Shown: positions 1 through 9,429, counted from the stretch's first letter. The stretch: DNA of 64,000 nt from Sphingomonas sp. IC-56 (GCF_021043375.1 NZ_JAJNDV010000009.1:1-64000); one strand, 5' to 3'. Notes: a model not told the origin generated them from the sequence alone. Numbers and translations: made by a program.

Positions 1-347
1 GGCGGTGGGGCGGTGGGGCGGTGCAGGTGCCACGAGCCCAATGAGGTCGCGCAATTCAGGTTTGGCGTTTCAGTCGGGACCGTGTGGGCTGGGTGAAGGT
101 GTGCTCGCAGTTGTCTAAGGAGCAGGTTGAAGGCTTCTGTTCCTTTTGATCTTCAGGCCGCGTCCCCCTGCCTTAGGCTGGCAGAAGAAGAAGCGGGACC
201 CCGGCTCAGGGCGGGGGTGACGGAGGGTTTTGGGCCGGGTTGGGTTTTTGGGTACGCCTGGTGTGCTTGGTGCGTGGGCGGCTGGGCGGGCGAACTTTCC
301 TCCTTGGATCACGTTCTGGTAGCGCTTGGGTGAACAGGGGAGGGTGT
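1..347. other. Left-edge non-coding stretch
   Basis: No gene can be supported here. Positions 1-23 are a short tandem of the 10-mer GGCGGTGGGG. A REP-like repeat lies at about 188-223. The remaining open frames have no ribosome binding site and no recognisable protein. The last bases (335-345, AGGGGAGGG) are the ribosome binding site of the methyltransferase that follows. Confidence 0.6.
188..223. repeat. REP-like palindromic repeat, family 1, copy 1
   Basis: The core AGAAGCGGGACCCCGGCTCA followed by GGGCGGGGGTGACGG matches the element at the right edge of the window (63961-63995) with a few substitutions. The centre is an imperfect palindrome (CCCGG..CCGGG type). It is intergenic, as expected for dispersed REP elements. 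Confidence 0.6.
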
Positions 348-1178
348 ATGACCAGCGCGTTGGATTGGAACGGGCGTGTCGGCGATGTCTGGGCCGCGGA
401 ATGGCGGCGGACTGATCGCAGTCTGGCGGGCGTGGGTGCCGCGCTGAACGCCGCGATCCTCGACGTGGCGCCGCAGCGGGGTTCGGCGCTGGATATCGGG
501 TGTGGTGCGGGGAACACCGCGCTGGCGCTTGCCGCTGAACGGCCCGATCTGTCGGTCACCGGCATAGACTTGTCGCCTGCGCTGGTGGAGATCGCGCGCG
601 GGCGGGGCGATGGCATTGCCAATCTGCACTTCGAAGTGGGCGACGCGCAGGGCCTGGGCGGGCGCGGTGCCGACCTGATCGTATCGCGGCATGGGGTGAT
701 GTTCTTTGCCGATCCGGTTGCCGGGTTCGCAGCGTTGCGCGCGTCGGCGGTGTCCGGAGCGCGGCTGGTCTTTTCCTGCTTTGCGCCGCGCGCCGAAAAC
801 CAGTGGACGATGGTGGCCGACGCGGCGGTCGGCAACGATCCCGCACCTGCCGCCGGCTATGCGCCTGGCCCTTATGGCCTGGCCGACGCTGACTTCACGG
901 GCGACGTGCTGCGCCGCGCGGGGTGGGTCGACGCCGCGCCGCAGCTTGCCCCGTTCCGCTATGTGGCCGGCGCCGGGCCGGACCCCGTCGAGGACGCATT
1001 GAGCTTCCTGTCGCGGATCGGATCGGCGGCGCGCACGCTTGCCGATGCCACGCCCGAACGGCGGGAGGTGCTGCGCGCTTCGCTGCGTGACGCCTTGACC
1101 GAGCATGTCCGCGATGGTGTCGTCGCGTTCGACGGCGCCGCCTGGATCTGGACCGCGACCGCAGGAGAGAGCGCATGA
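348..1178 (+). CDS. Class I SAM-dependent methyltransferase
   Basis: A 276-residue Rossmann-fold methyltransferase. Motif I (ALDIGCGAGNTALAL) sits about 50 residues in, followed by an acidic residue at the end of strand 2 (GIDLSPALVEIA) and the post-motif DLIVSRHGVMFFADP typical of the UbiE/Methyltransf_25 group. The substrate cannot be read from the sequence. The start at 348 is chosen because AGGGGAGGG precedes it; an upstream in-frame extension to 240 has no Shine-Dalgarno. Its stop overlaps the next gene's ATG (ATGA), so the two are probably co-translated. Confidence 0.8.
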   Translation: MTSALDWNGRVGDVWAAEWRRTDRSLAGVGAALNAAILDVAPQRGSALDIGCGAGNTALALAAERPDLSVTGIDLSPALVEIARGRGDGIANLHFEVGDAQGLGGRGADLIVSRHGVMFFADPVAGFAALRASAVSGARLVFSCFAPRAENQWTMVADAAVGNDPAPAAGYAPGPYGLADADFTGDVLRRAGWVDAAPQLAPFRYVAGAGPDPVEDALSFLSRIGSAARTLADATPERREVLRASLRDALTEHVRDGVVAFDGAAWIWTATAGESA

Positions 1179-1798
1179 TCATCGTCCACCATCTCGAGAA
1201 TTCGCGCTCGCAGCGCATCCTATGGCTGCTGGAGGAACTGGGGCTTCCCTATGAGGTGCGCCGGTATGAGCGGAACAAGGCGACGATGCTGGCGCCGGCC
1301 GAGCTGCGGCGCGTCCACCCGCTCGGCAAGGCGCCGGTGATCGAGGATGGGGATCATGTCATCGTCGAGACCGGGGCGATCATCGAGTATCTGGTCGAAA
1401 AGGCCGATGGGCGTCTGGGGGCGCCGGCGCACCGCGCCGATGTGCTGCGCTATCGGCACTTCCTCCATTATGCCGAGGGGTCGCTGATGCCGCCGCTGTT
1501 CACCACGCTGATCCTGAGCCGGGTGCCGTTGTTCGGGAAAACGGCGATCAAGAAGTTCCGGCCGATGGTCGAGGTCCATCTGGACTATGTCGAGGGCGAG
1601 CTGGCGCAGCGGCCCTGGTTCGCCGGCAAGGAGATGACTGCGGCGGATGTGATGATGAGCTTTCCGCTGGAAGCCGCAGTGAAACGCGCCGGGGCGACGC
1701 AGGGGCGGCCGCACCTGGCGGCGTGGCTGGAGAAGATCCATGCCCGGCCTGCGTATCAGGCGGCGCTCAAGGCGGGCGGGCCTTATGCTTATGCTTGA
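1175..1798 (+). CDS. Glutathione S-transferase family protein
   Basis: A 207-residue protein with the two-domain cytosolic GST layout. The N-terminal thioredoxin-like half (HHLENSRSQRILWLLEEL) has the Ser/Arg cluster expected at the glutathione site and the cis-proline segment KAPVIEDGD followed by ETGAIIEYL. The helical C-terminal half contains AGKEMTAADVMMSF, the usual N-capping box region. It overlaps the methyltransferase gene by 4 bp, suggesting a two-gene operon. The substrate is unknown; a detoxification or conjugation role is inferred from the family only. Confidence 0.88.
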   Translation: MIIVHHLENSRSQRILWLLEELGLPYEVRRYERNKATMLAPAELRRVHPLGKAPVIEDGDHVIVETGAIIEYLVEKADGRLGAPAHRADVLRYRHFLHYAEGSLMPPLFTTLILSRVPLFGKTAIKKFRPMVEVHLDYVEGELAQRPWFAGKEMTAADVMMSFPLEAAVKRAGATQGRPHLAAWLEKIHARPAYQAALKAGGPYAYA

Positions 1799-1843
1799 GG
1801 GCTAGTTGCAGCGCATTTTAGCGTCGCGCGCCTTTTCGACGTC

Positions 1844-1879
1844 GTTGCAGCTGGACCCCGGCCTTCGCCGGGGAACTGG
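1844..1879. repeat. REP-like hairpin, family 2, copy A
   Basis: CCCCGGC-CTTC-GCCGGGG forms a perfect 7-bp stem with a 4-nt loop at 1856-1873, flanked by GCAGCTGGA and AACTGG. It forms an inverted pair with copy B at 1956-1979. It lies between the convergent 3' ends of the GST and symporter genes and may act as a terminator or mRNA 3' stabiliser. Confidence 0.65.
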
Positions 1880-1955
1880 AGCGGGTGAGGTGGCGCGCCT
1901 GCGTGACCGGGCGCACCGTGGCTCGTCGACGATTGTGGTCGGACTGCCGCTAGCG

Positions 1956-1979
1956 GTTCCCCGGCTTTCGCCGGGGAAC
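1956..1979. repeat. REP-like hairpin, family 2, copy B
   Basis: GTTCCCCGGC-TTTC-GCCGGGGAAC is a perfect 10-bp inverted repeat with a 4-nt loop, just past the 3' end of the minus-strand symporter gene. It has no U-run, so if it stops transcription it is not a standard intrinsic terminator. Confidence 0.65.
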
Positions 1980-2002
1980 AGATGGGTCGAGGCTTGCCCG
2001 CC

Positions 2003-3328
2003 TTAGTGGCGGGGTTGGCCGTATTCCTGGAAGCTGTCGGCGTCGTCCGGCAGTCCGGCCGGGATGGGGACCACGGGGTCGGGGTTCTCGGGCGTGTCGA
2101 GTTGCCCCTCCCAACGCGCCACCACGGTTGCGGCGACGGCGTTGCCGATGACGTTGGTGGCGGTGCGGCCCATGTCGAGGAAGTGATCGACCGCGAGGAT
2201 CAGCAGGATGCCGGCCTCCGGTATGTCGAAATGCGCGAGCGTGCCGGTGATCACCACCAGGCTGGCGCGCGGCACGCCGGCAATGCCCTTGCTGGTGACC
2301 ATCAGGATCAGCAGCATCTGGATCATCGTCGCCCAGTCGAGATGGATGCCATAGGCCTGCGCGATGAAGATCGACGCGAACGTCATGTACATCATCGATC
2401 CGTCCAGATTGAACGAATAGCCGAGCGGCAGCACGAAGCTGGCGATCCGGGGCGGTACGCCGAAGCGGTCGAGCGCTTCGAGCGTGCGCGGGTAGGCGGC
2501 TTCGGACGAGGCAGTCGAGAAGCCCAGCAGGATCGGATCGCGCAGATAGCGCATGAGCATGCCGGTGCGCGGCCCGACGAACAGGAAGCAGGCGCCGAGC
2601 AGCACCGCCCACAGTGCGATCAGGCCGATATAGAAGCTGGCCATGAAGAAGGCGAGATCGCCGACCACGCCCAGCCCCTTGGTCGCGAGCGTACGGGCGA
2701 CGGCGCAGAACACCGCGACCGGCGCGAACAGCATCACATAGCCGGTTACGGTCAGCATGACGCTGACCAGTGCTTCGAGGCCGCGGACGAGCGGCGCGCC
2801 CTTTTCACCGACTGCGGCGAGGCCGACGCCGAAGAAGAGCGAGAAGATCACGAGCTGGAGGATGTCGTTCTTTGCCATGGCATCGAGCGCCGAGGTGGGC
2901 ACGATGTGGATGAAGAATTTGGCAGCGTCGAAGCCAGCGCGGTCGACGCCGCTGGAGGCGGCCGCATCGGGAAGCGGCAGGTTCAGGCCGACGCCGGGCT
3001 GGAGCAGGTTGACGAGCAACAGGCCCAGGGTCAGCGAGATGAGGCTGGCGCAGACGAACCACAGGAACGCCTTCAACCCCACGCGGCCGATCGCGCCGCC
3101 GCCGCCCATATGGGCAATGCCGACCACCAGCGTGGACACCACCAGCGGGGCGATGATCATCTTGATCAGATGGAGGAACATCTGCGTCGGGATGTCGAAA
3201 TAATAGGCGATGTCGTCGAGGGTCTTGGTGCCCGCCCCGCCATCGTCATAGGTGACGTTGAGCGCCCAGCCGAGCACGCCGCCCAGCACCAGCGCCGCCA
3301 AAATCCACCAAGTAAGTCGCTTTCCCAC
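2003..3328 (-). CDS. Dicarboxylate/amino acid:cation symporter (DAACS family)
   Basis: About 441 residues with roughly eight hydrophobic segments. Family hallmarks are the serine-rich re-entrant loop (GFSTASSEAAYPRTLEAL), the FNLDGSMMYMTFASIF segment with the NLDG substrate/sodium motif, GVPRASLVV, and RTATNVIGNAVAA near the C-terminus. It should import glutamate, aspartate or C4-dicarboxylates with protons or sodium across the inner membrane; the sequence does not decide which. A GTG start at 3328 is preferred because GGGGGA lies just upstream; a TTG at 3340 is possible. The gene stands alone, convergent with the GST gene. Confidence 0.88.
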   Translation of the reverse strand: MGKRLTWWILAALVLGGVLGWALNVTYDDGGAGTKTLDDIAYYFDIPTQMFLHLIKMIIAPLVVSTLVVGIAHMGGGGAIGRVGLKAFLWFVCASLISLTLGLLLVNLLQPGVGLNLPLPDAAASSGVDRAGFDAAKFFIHIVPTSALDAMAKNDILQLVIFSLFFGVGLAAVGEKGAPLVRGLEALVSVMLTVTGYVMLFAPVAVFCAVARTLATKGLGVVGDLAFFMASFYIGLIALWAVLLGACFLFVGPRTGMLMRYLRDPILLGFSTASSEAAYPRTLEALDRFGVPPRIASFVLPLGYSFNLDGSMMYMTFASIFIAQAYGIHLDWATMIQMLLILMVTSKGIAGVPRASLVVITGTLAHFDIPEAGILLILAVDHFLDMGRTATNVIGNAVAATVVARWEGQLDTPENPDPVVPIPAGLPDDADSFQEYGQPRH

Positions 3329-3363
3329 GCAATCCCCCAAAAAGTTCGCGCCACGGAAGGGGA

Positions 3364-3392
3364 TTGTCGCCGCCGGGTCAAGCGCCCTATCG
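3364..3392 (+). promoter_or_regulatory. Candidate promoter for the M24 peptidase
   Basis: TTGTCG at 3364-3369, 17 bp, then CTATCG at 3387-3392, about 31 bp before the ATG at 3424. The spacing fits, but the -10 hexamer is weak. Confidence 0.35.
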
Positions 3393-3423
3393 CTGTCGGC
3401 GTGTTTTCAGGGGAGTTTTTGCG

Positions 3424-4680
3424 ATGCCGCTCACCACGCGCCGGCAGATGCTGACAGCGGCCGCAGCGCTTCCGCTGCTGGGGGTTTCGCACGTTGTGCG
3501 GGCGGCGGAGCCTGACCTGTCGGGCTTGCGCGACATGACGCGCGATGCGCAGCCGATAACCGTGGAAGAGCGGCGGGGGCGGATCGCCAAGGCGCAGGCG
3601 TTGATGAAGGCGGCGGGGATCGGGGCGATCGTGGTCGAGCCGGGATCGTCGCTGGTGTATTTCACCGGGTTGCGCTGGGGGCGGAGCGAGCGGTTGACCG
3701 CGCTGGTGCTGCCGGTGGAGGGCGAGCCGTGCATCGTCACGCCGTTCTTTGAGGCGCCGCGCACGCAGGAAGGGCTGGCGGTGCCGGCCGACATCCGCGT
3801 GTGGCAGGAACATGAGGATCCGCTGCGCTTGGTCGCGGGGTTTCTGCGCGAGCGCAAGCTGGCGAACCGGCCGATCGGGATCGAGGAAACGGCGCGGTTC
3901 TTTGCCTTTGACGGGTTGCGGCAGGCACTGCCTGGGACTGCTATCACTTCGGCCAACCCGGTGGTGCGCGGCTGTCGGATGATAAAGTCGAGCGCGGAGA
4001 TCGCGCTGATGCAGCGGGCGACTGACGTGACGCTGGCGGCCTATCGCTTCGTGCATGCGCGGATCGAGCGGGGCATGTCGCAGCGCGATATTGCCGGACT
4101 GATGGATGCGGCGACCGCGAAGCTGGGCGGGGACCCCGAGTTCAGCCTAGTGCTGGTGGGCGAGGGGGCGGCCTATCCGCATGGCACGCGCACGCCGGCG
4201 GCGGTGGCCGACGGGCGCATCGTGCTGATGGATTGCGGGTGCACGGTGCAGGGCTATCAGTCCGACGTGTCGCGCACCTTTGTGCATGGAGCGGCGTCCG
4301 CCGAGCAGCGCAAGGTGTGGGACCAGGTCGCGCGCGGACAGCAGGTGGCGTTCGCGGCGGCGAAGCTGGGCACGCCGGCGGGGCAGGTCGATGACGCGGT
4401 GCGGGGCTATTATGCGAGCCTAGGCTATGGGCCGGATTACAAGCTGCCGGGGCTGTCGCACCGCACGGGGCATGGCATCGGGCTGGACGGGCATGAGCCG
4501 GTCAATCTGGTGCGCGGCGAAGCGACTCGGCTGGCGCCGGGGATGTGCTTCTCCAACGAGCCCGGCATCTACATCCCGGGCAGCTTTGGCGTGCGGCTGG
4601 AGGACTGTTTCCATATGACCGCGGGCGGCCCGCAATGGTTCAGCACCCCGCCGAAGTCGATCGACGCGCCGTTGGGGTGA
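3424..4680 (+). CDS. Tat-exported M24 family metallopeptidase (Xaa-Pro peptidase-like)
   Basis: A 418-residue creatinase/prolidase-fold enzyme. The N-terminus (TTRRQMLTAAAALPLLG) is a twin-arginine-type signal ending near VRAAE, so the mature enzyme should be periplasmic. The C-terminal pita-bread domain shows all five metal ligands: D in VLMDCGC, D in YQSDVSRTF, H in RTGHGIGLDG, E in FSNEPGIYI and E in VRLEDCF. An aminopeptidase P or prolidase-type activity on proline peptides is likely. The start at 3424 follows AGGGGAG; earlier in-frame codons would bury the signal peptide. Confidence 0.87.
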   Translation: MPLTTRRQMLTAAAALPLLGVSHVVRAAEPDLSGLRDMTRDAQPITVEERRGRIAKAQALMKAAGIGAIVVEPGSSLVYFTGLRWGRSERLTALVLPVEGEPCIVTPFFEAPRTQEGLAVPADIRVWQEHEDPLRLVAGFLRERKLANRPIGIEETARFFAFDGLRQALPGTAITSANPVVRGCRMIKSSAEIALMQRATDVTLAAYRFVHARIERGMSQRDIAGLMDAATAKLGGDPEFSLVLVGEGAAYPHGTRTPAAVADGRIVLMDCGCTVQGYQSDVSRTFVHGAASAEQRKVWDQVARGQQVAFAAAKLGTPAGQVDDAVRGYYASLGYGPDYKLPGLSHRTGHGIGLDGHEPVNLVRGEATRLAPGMCFSNEPGIYIPGSFGVRLEDCFHMTAGGPQWFSTPPKSIDAPLG

Positions 4681-4698
4681 TGCGGCACACCGTTTCGC

Positions 4699-4735
4699 TT
4701 GAGCACGGACGCGCCACCGCTTAAGTCGGCGCTCA
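4699..4735 (+). promoter_or_regulatory. alaS promoter, predicted leaderless
   Basis: TTGAGC at 4699-4704, exactly 17 bp, TAAGTC at 4722-4727, then 7 bp (GGCGCTC) to the ATG at 4735. Transcription would begin at or within a base or two of the start codon, and no Shine-Dalgarno is present. The same layout recurs at metG, dusB, ispDF and lipA. Confidence 0.6.
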
Positions 4736-7392
4736 TGACGTCGACCAACGATATCCGCCGCTCCTTCCTCGACTATTTCGAGGGCCAGGGTCATGCCCGT
4801 GTTCCGAGCGCGCCGCTCGTGCCGCACAACGACCCCACGCTCATGTTCGTGAATGCGGGCATGGTGCCGTTCAAGAACGTGTTCACGGGGCTGGAGACGC
4901 GGCCCTACACCACGGCCACGTCGAGCCAGAAGTGCGTGCGCGCGGGCGGCAAGCACAACGACCTGGACAATGTCGGCTATACCGCGCGGCATCACACCTT
5001 TTTCGAGATGCTGGGCAATTTCTCGTTCGGCGATTATTTCAAGGAACAGGCGATCACGCACGCCTGGACCCTGCTGACCAAGGTGTGGGGGATCCCTGCC
5101 GAGCGGCTGGTGGTCACGGTCTATCACACCGACGACCAGGCGTTCGAGCTGTGGAAGAAGATCGCCGGGTTGCCCGAGCACAAGATCATCCGCATCGCCA
5201 CCAAGGATAATTTCTGGGCGATGGGTGCCGATGGCCCGTGCGGGCCGTGCTCGGAAATCTTCTACGACCATGGCGAGCACATCTATGGTGGCCCTCCCGG
5301 CAGCCCGGAGGAGGATGGCGACCGCTTCGTCGAGATCTGGAACCTGGTGTTCATGCAGTTCGTGCAGGAAGCCGACCAGATCGTGGGCGACCTGCCCCGC
5401 CCAAGCATCGATACCGGCATGGGGCTGGAGCGCGTCGCGGCGGTGCTGCAGGGCGTCCATGACAATTACGACACGGATACCTTCAAGGCGCTGATCGCGG
5501 AGAGCGGCGCGCTGACCGGCGCCGCCACGACGGGTGAACATCAGGCGAGCCACCGCGTCATCGCCGATCACCTTCGCTCGTCGGGCTTCCTGGTGGCCGA
5601 TGGCGTGCTGCCGGCCAATGAAGGCCGCGGCTATGTGCTCCGCCGGATCATGCGCCGGGCGATGCGGCACGCGCACATCCTGGGCGCCAAGGACCCGTTG
5701 ATGCACCGCATGGTGCCGAGCCTGGTGGCAGAGATGGGCGCGGCGTTCCCCGAGCTGGTGCGCGCGCAGCCGCTGATCGAGGCGACGTTGCTCCAGGAAG
5801 AGACGCGGTTCCGCAAGACGCTGGCCAACGGCCTGCGGCTGCTGGACGAAGCGACTGCGGACATGGGCGAAGGCGCGACGCTGCCGGGCGAGACGGCGTT
5901 CAAGCTGTATGACACGTTCGGCTTTCCGTACGACCTGACCGAGGACGCGCTGCGTTCCAAGTCGATCAGCGTGGACCGCGCCGGCTTCGACACCGCCATG
6001 GCCGAGCAGAAGCGCGCCGCGCGCGCGGCCTGGAAGGGTTCTGGCGAAAAGGCATCGGACGAACTGTGGTACGACATCGCCGACGAGTTCGGCGGCACCG
6101 AGTTCACCGGCTATGCCGCCGAGGAAGGCGAGGGCGAAGTGCTCGCGATCTTGAAGGACGGCGTGCGCGTGGAGCGCGCGGCGCAGGGCGAGCGCGTGTC
6201 GGTGGTGTTCAACCAGACGCCTTTCTATGGCGAGAGCGGCGGTCAGGTCGGTGACGCCGGCACGATCACCAGCGACAAGGGGCTGCACGCCACGGTGTCG
6301 GATACTCGGAAATATCTGGGCCGGGTGTGGGCGCATGAGATGGTGGTGGATGCCGGCGAGATCGCGCTGCGCGACGCGGTGCATCTGCGTGTCGATCATG
6401 CCCGCCGCGGCGCGATCCGCGCGAACCATAGCGCCACCCACCTGCTGCACGAGGCTTTGCGCGAGCGGCTGGGCGGCCATGTCGCGCAGAAGGGCAGCCT
6501 GGTTGCGGCCGAGCGACTGCGGTTCGACTTCTCGCAGCCGACCGGCATGACGTCAGAGGACATCTCGAAGGTGGAAGCCGATGTGAACCGGCACATCCGC
6601 GGCAATGGCAGCGTCGTCACGCGGCTGATGACGCCCGACGAGGCGATCGAAGAAGGCGCAATGGCGCTGTTCGGCGAGAAATATGGCGACGAGGTCCGCG
6701 TGGTGTCGATGGGCACCAACGACGATGGCAAGACCTATTCGCTTGAACTGTGCGGCGGCACGCATGTGAACGCGCTGGGCGAGATCGGGCTGTTCAAGAT
6801 CGTCGACGAAGGCGCGTCCTCTTCGGGCATTCGCCGGGTCGAGGCGCTGACCGGCGAAGCCGCGCGGCAATGGCTGGCGGCGCGCGACGAGAAGCTGCGC
6901 GAGACGGCTGCGGTGCTCAAGGCATCCCCCGACGAAGTGCCGGCGCGGGTCGCCACGCTGGTCGAGGAGCGGCGCCGGCTGGAGCGCGAACTGGCCGAGG
7001 CCAAGAAGGCACTGGCGCTGGGCGGCGGCGGCGGGGCAGCCCCTGCCGGTCCCGAGCAGGTCGGCGGGGTCAACTTTGTCGGCCAGGTGCTCGACGGGTT
7101 GGAAGCCAAGGCGCTGCGCGGCGCGGTGGACGATGCCAAGCAGCGCATCGGTTCGGGCGTGGTGGTGCTGGTCGCGACCAACGATGGCCGCGCTTCGGTG
7201 GCGGTGGGCGTGACCGACGGGCTGGGACTGAGCGCAGTCGACCTAGTCAAGGTGGCGGTGTCGGTGCTGGGCGGGCAGGGCGGCGGTGGCCGTCCCGACA
7301 TGGCGCAGGGCGGCGGGCCCGATGCGGCAAAGGCGGACGACGCAGTGGCCGCGGTGCGCGCGGCGCTGGCGGAGAACCGCGCGGCGACGTGA
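4735..7392 (+). CDS. alaS: Alanyl-tRNA synthetase
   Basis: An 885-residue class II synthetase charging tRNA-Ala in the cytoplasm. The N-terminal catalytic domain begins [19 protein letters not shown] and contains [15 protein letters not shown] and the motif-3 region [15 protein letters not shown]. The editing domain is complete: [11 protein letters not shown] supplies HxxxH zinc ligands and [15 protein letters not shown] the CxxxH pair. The C-terminal DHHA1/C-Ala region includes a coiled segment and a glycine-rich tail. The ATG at 4735 matches the family N-terminus. An in-frame TTG at 4699 is more likely the -35 box of the promoter. There is no recA next door. Confidence 0.97.
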   Translation: MTSTNDIRRSFLDYFEGQGHARVPSAPLVPHNDPTLMFVNAGMVPFKNVFTGLETRPYTTATSSQKCVRAGGKHNDLDNVGYTARHHTFFEMLGNFSFGDYFKEQAITHAWTLLTKVWGIPAERLVVTVYHTDDQAFELWKKIAGLPEHKIIRIATKDNFWAMGADGPCGPCSEIFYDHGEHIYGGPPGSPEEDGDRFVEIWNLVFMQFVQEADQIVGDLPRPSIDTGMGLERVAAVLQGVHDNYDTDTFKALIAESGALTGAATTGEHQASHRVIADHLRSSGFLVADGVLPANEGRGYVLRRIMRRAMRHAHILGAKDPLMHRMVPSLVAEMGAAFPELVRAQPLIEATLLQEETRFRKTLANGLRLLDEATADMGEGATLPGETAFKLYDTFGFPYDLTEDALRSKSISVDRAGFDTAMAEQKRAARAAWKGSGEKASDELWYDIADEFGGTEFTGYAAEEGEGEVLAILKDGVRVERAAQGERVSVVFNQTPFYGESGGQVGDAGTITSDKGLHATVSDTRKYLGRVWAHEMVVDAGEIALRDAVHLRVDHARRGAIRANHSATHLLHEALRERLGGHVAQKGSLVAAERLRFDFSQPTGMTSEDISKVEADVNRHIRGNGSVVTRLMTPDEAIEEGAMALFGEKYGDEVRVVSMGTNDDGKTYSLELCGGTHVNALGEIGLFKIVDEGASSSGIRRVEALTGEAARQWLAARDEKLRETAAVLKASPDEVPARVATLVEERRRLERELAEAKKALALGGGGGAAPAGPEQVGGVNFVGQVLDGLEAKALRGAVDDAKQRIGSGVVVLVATNDGRASVAVGVTDGLGLSAVDLVKVAVSVLGGQGGGGRPDMAQGGGPDAAKADDAVAAVRAALAENRAAT

Positions 7393-7416
7393 GCGCGAGC
7401 TGATCTGAACCAGGCT

Positions 7417-7447
7417 GTTCCCCGGCGGAGGCCGGGGGCCAGTTGCA
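7417..7447. repeat. REP-like hairpin, family 2, copy C
   Basis: GTTCCCCGGC-GGAG-GCCGGGGGCC forms a strong stem. Its reverse complement closely matches copy A, including the TGCAACTGG flank. It is inverted relative to copy D, 40 bp away, between the convergent alaS and antiporter 3' ends. Confidence 0.6.
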
Positions 7448-7486
7448 ATGCGGTTTGATTTGCAGTCCTCGCTTACCAAGTGCGTG

Positions 7487-7518
7487 GCAGCTGGGCCCCG
7501 GCCTTCGCCGAGGAACTG
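7487..7518. repeat. REP-like hairpin, family 2, copy D
   Basis: GCAGCTGGGCCCCGGCCTTC then GCCGAGGAACTG, nearly the same as copy A at 1844-1879 with one stem mismatch. With copy C it fills most of the 169-bp gap between alaS and the antiporter gene. Nothing else is seen there. Confidence 0.6.
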
Positions 7519-7561
7519 ATTCAGTGTGATGGTTAACCTTTAGTTTTGCGGCAGCAGCCGT

Positions 7562-9337
7562 TCAGGACGCTTCCTTGCCCAGGCGCACTCGGCGCAGGCG
7601 CGGGTCACGTTCGAGGCCGGCGGCGAGGCGGATGGATTTGCGCATCTCGTCGCGCTTTTCGTGGATCGACGCGATCACCGGGCCGACCGCCACGCCCAAG
7701 TCGACCAGCACTGCCTCGGACAGCTGGAGTGAGCTTTCCAGCGTTTCCGGTACCGCGTCGGTGACGCCGGCGCGGTAGAGTTCGGCGGCGTGGTTGGCGT
7801 CGCGCGCGCGGGCGATGATCGGAAGGTCCGGCACCCAGGCGCGCACCCGCTTGGCGAGGCGGACCGTCAGCACCGGGTCGTCCATGGTGAGGATCAACGC
7901 CCGTGCGTGGCCGAGCCGCAGCTGGTCGACCAGTTCGCTGCGCGTGACGTCGCCGAACACGACCGTGAAGCCGTCGCGGCGGGCGGCGTTCACATTGTCG
8001 ATATCAGCGTCAACCGCGAGGAAGGGCAGGTCGTGGCGCCGCAACATGTCGGCCACGGTACGCCCGACCCGGCCAAAGCCGATGATCACTGCGCCGGGCC
8101 CTGCTTCGTCGATCGCGAGTCCCGACGCATCGGTGGGCGTGTTGCGCTCGATCAGGCCGGAGATCATCTGTCCGGCCTTGGCCAGCAGCGGCGTGGCGGT
8201 GAGGCCGATCGCTGTCACGGTGGTCCAGAACGCGCCGGTGGTGGGGGAAAGCAGCCCTGCCGCCCCGGCCACACCGAGCACGATGAGGGTGGTCTCGGAT
8301 GGGCTGGCCATCAGCACGCCGGTTTCGGCCGCGGTGCCACTGCGGGCGCCGGAAATCTTGAGCAGGCCCATGGTCACGCCGGCCTTTACGACCATCACCA
8401 GCATGGTCGCGCCGAGCAGGGCGCCCCAGTTCTCGGCAACGAAGCGCAGGTCCAGCCGCATGCCGACGGTGATCAGGAAGACGCCGAGCGCGAGGCCCTT
8501 GAACGGTGCGGTGATCGCTTCGACTTCGCCGTGATACTCAGTTTCGGCGATCAAGAGCCCTGCGATCAGGGCGCCGACGATCGGCGACAGGCCCGCCGCG
8601 GCGGTCGCCAGGCTGGCGACGATCACGACCAACAGGCTGGCGGCGAGGAACAGTTCGGGGCTCTTGGTGCGTGCGGCCTGGGCGAACATGCGCGGGAGCA
8701 GGAAGCGACCGCCGACGAACAGCGCCGCAACGGTAGCGACGCCCAACCCTAGCGTGCGCAGCAGGCCCCACATGCCCGCGTCGCCTGCGGACGGGGCTAG
8801 CGCGCCGAGCATGAAGATGATCGGGACGAGCGCCAGATCCTCGAACAACAGCATCGCGAAAGCGGCGCGTCCCACCGCGCTGCTGGTCCCGGCGATCGGG
8901 ATCACCAGGGCGGTGGAGGAAAGCGCGAGTGCGAGGCCGAGGCCGATCGACCCGCCGGTGCTGAGGCCGGTGAGGTAGAACGCCCCTGCCAGGATGAGGC
9001 CGGCGCCGAGCAGTTCCGCCGCGCCGACGCCGAATACCAGCGCGCGCATTGCCCACAATCTTCGGAACGATAGCTCCAGGCCGATCGAGAAGAGAAGCAG
9101 GATGATGCCGAATTCGGCGAACGGCTCGATTGAGTGCACGTCCGAGATGGTGAGGTAATAGAGCCAGGGGCTTTCATCGACCAATGCGCCCAGGCTGGAA
9201 GGTCCGACCAGGATGCCCACCAGAATGAAGCCGATCACCGGGCTGATGCGGAAGCGGGCAAAGGCGGGGATCACAAGACCCGCCGCGCCGAGGATCACGA
9301 GGGCGTCGCTGAGGCCACTGTTCTGGAGCGTGAGCAT
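7562..9337 (-). CDS. CPA2-family monovalent cation:proton antiporter with RCK domain
   Basis: About 591 residues. The first ~390 are a chain of about twelve hydrophobic segments (SDALVILGAAGLVIPAFARF at the start). The C-terminal part is a TrkA-N/RCK nucleotide-binding domain with the Rossmann motif IIGFGRVGRTVADML and a terminal acid in FLAVDADIDNV. This is the KefB/KefC/YbaL architecture: potassium or sodium efflux in exchange for protons, gated by NAD(H) or another ligand. No KefF-like partner gene is adjacent. Two in-frame ATGs exist (9346 and 9337). The second is preferred because a promoter-like ATGACA-17-TTAGAT ends 7 bp before it. Confidence 0.9.
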   Translation of the reverse strand: MLTLQNSGLSDALVILGAAGLVIPAFARFRISPVIGFILVGILVGPSSLGALVDESPWLYYLTISDVHSIEPFAEFGIILLLFSIGLELSFRRLWAMRALVFGVGAAELLGAGLILAGAFYLTGLSTGGSIGLGLALALSSTALVIPIAGTSSAVGRAAFAMLLFEDLALVPIIFMLGALAPSAGDAGMWGLLRTLGLGVATVAALFVGGRFLLPRMFAQAARTKSPELFLAASLLVVIVASLATAAAGLSPIVGALIAGLLIAETEYHGEVEAITAPFKGLALGVFLITVGMRLDLRFVAENWGALLGATMLVMVVKAGVTMGLLKISGARSGTAAETGVLMASPSETTLIVLGVAGAAGLLSPTTGAFWTTVTAIGLTATPLLAKAGQMISGLIERNTPTDASGLAIDEAGPGAVIIGFGRVGRTVADMLRRHDLPFLAVDADIDNVNAARRDGFTVVFGDVTRSELVDQLRLGHARALILTMDDPVLTVRLAKRVRAWVPDLPIIARARDANHAAELYRAGVTDAVPETLESSLQLSEAVLVDLGVAVGPVIASIHEKRDEMRKSIRLAAGLERDPRLRRVRLGKEAS

Positions 9338-9373
9338 GGGGCGCATCTAAACGGCTAATGCCGACGATGTCAT
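9337..9373 (-). promoter_or_regulatory. Candidate leaderless promoter of the CPA2 antiporter
   Basis: On the minus strand, ATGACA (9373-9368), 17 bp, TTAGAT (9350-9345), then GCGCCCC and ATG at 9337. The -35 differs from TTGACA at one base, but the -10 is poor. It is the weakest member of the leaderless group. Confidence 0.35.
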
Positions 9374-9429
9374 GCGGCGGATGCGCTTCGGGTGGCGGTT
9401 TGGGCCTTGAGAAAAGCGGCGGAAACGAA

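Noticed and set aside
317..330. TGGTAGCGCTTGGG upstream of the first methyltransferase, resembling the island operator
   Set aside because: Only one half-site matches and the -35-to-site spacing seen in the island is absent. TGGTAGCGC also occurs inside coding sequence (for example near 12696 and 44597), so single halves are expected by chance here.
115..333. Short open frames at the left edge on both strands
   Set aside because: They run through a REP-like repeat, lack ribosome binding sites and have no protein-like composition.
1806..2006. A 66-codon plus-strand frame between the GST and symporter genes
   Set aside because: It consists mostly of the two family 2 repeat hairpins and runs into the 3' end of the symporter gene.
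1982..3454. A 490-codon plus-strand open frame opposite the symporter
   Set aside because: The minus strand encodes a recognisable DAACS transporter. The plus-strand frame is Asp/Glu/Arg/His-rich shadow sequence.
4420..6480. A 686-codon minus-strand open frame opposite alaS
   Set aside because: The plus strand has full-length alanyl-tRNA synthetase; the antisense translation has no recognisable domain and shadow-type composition.
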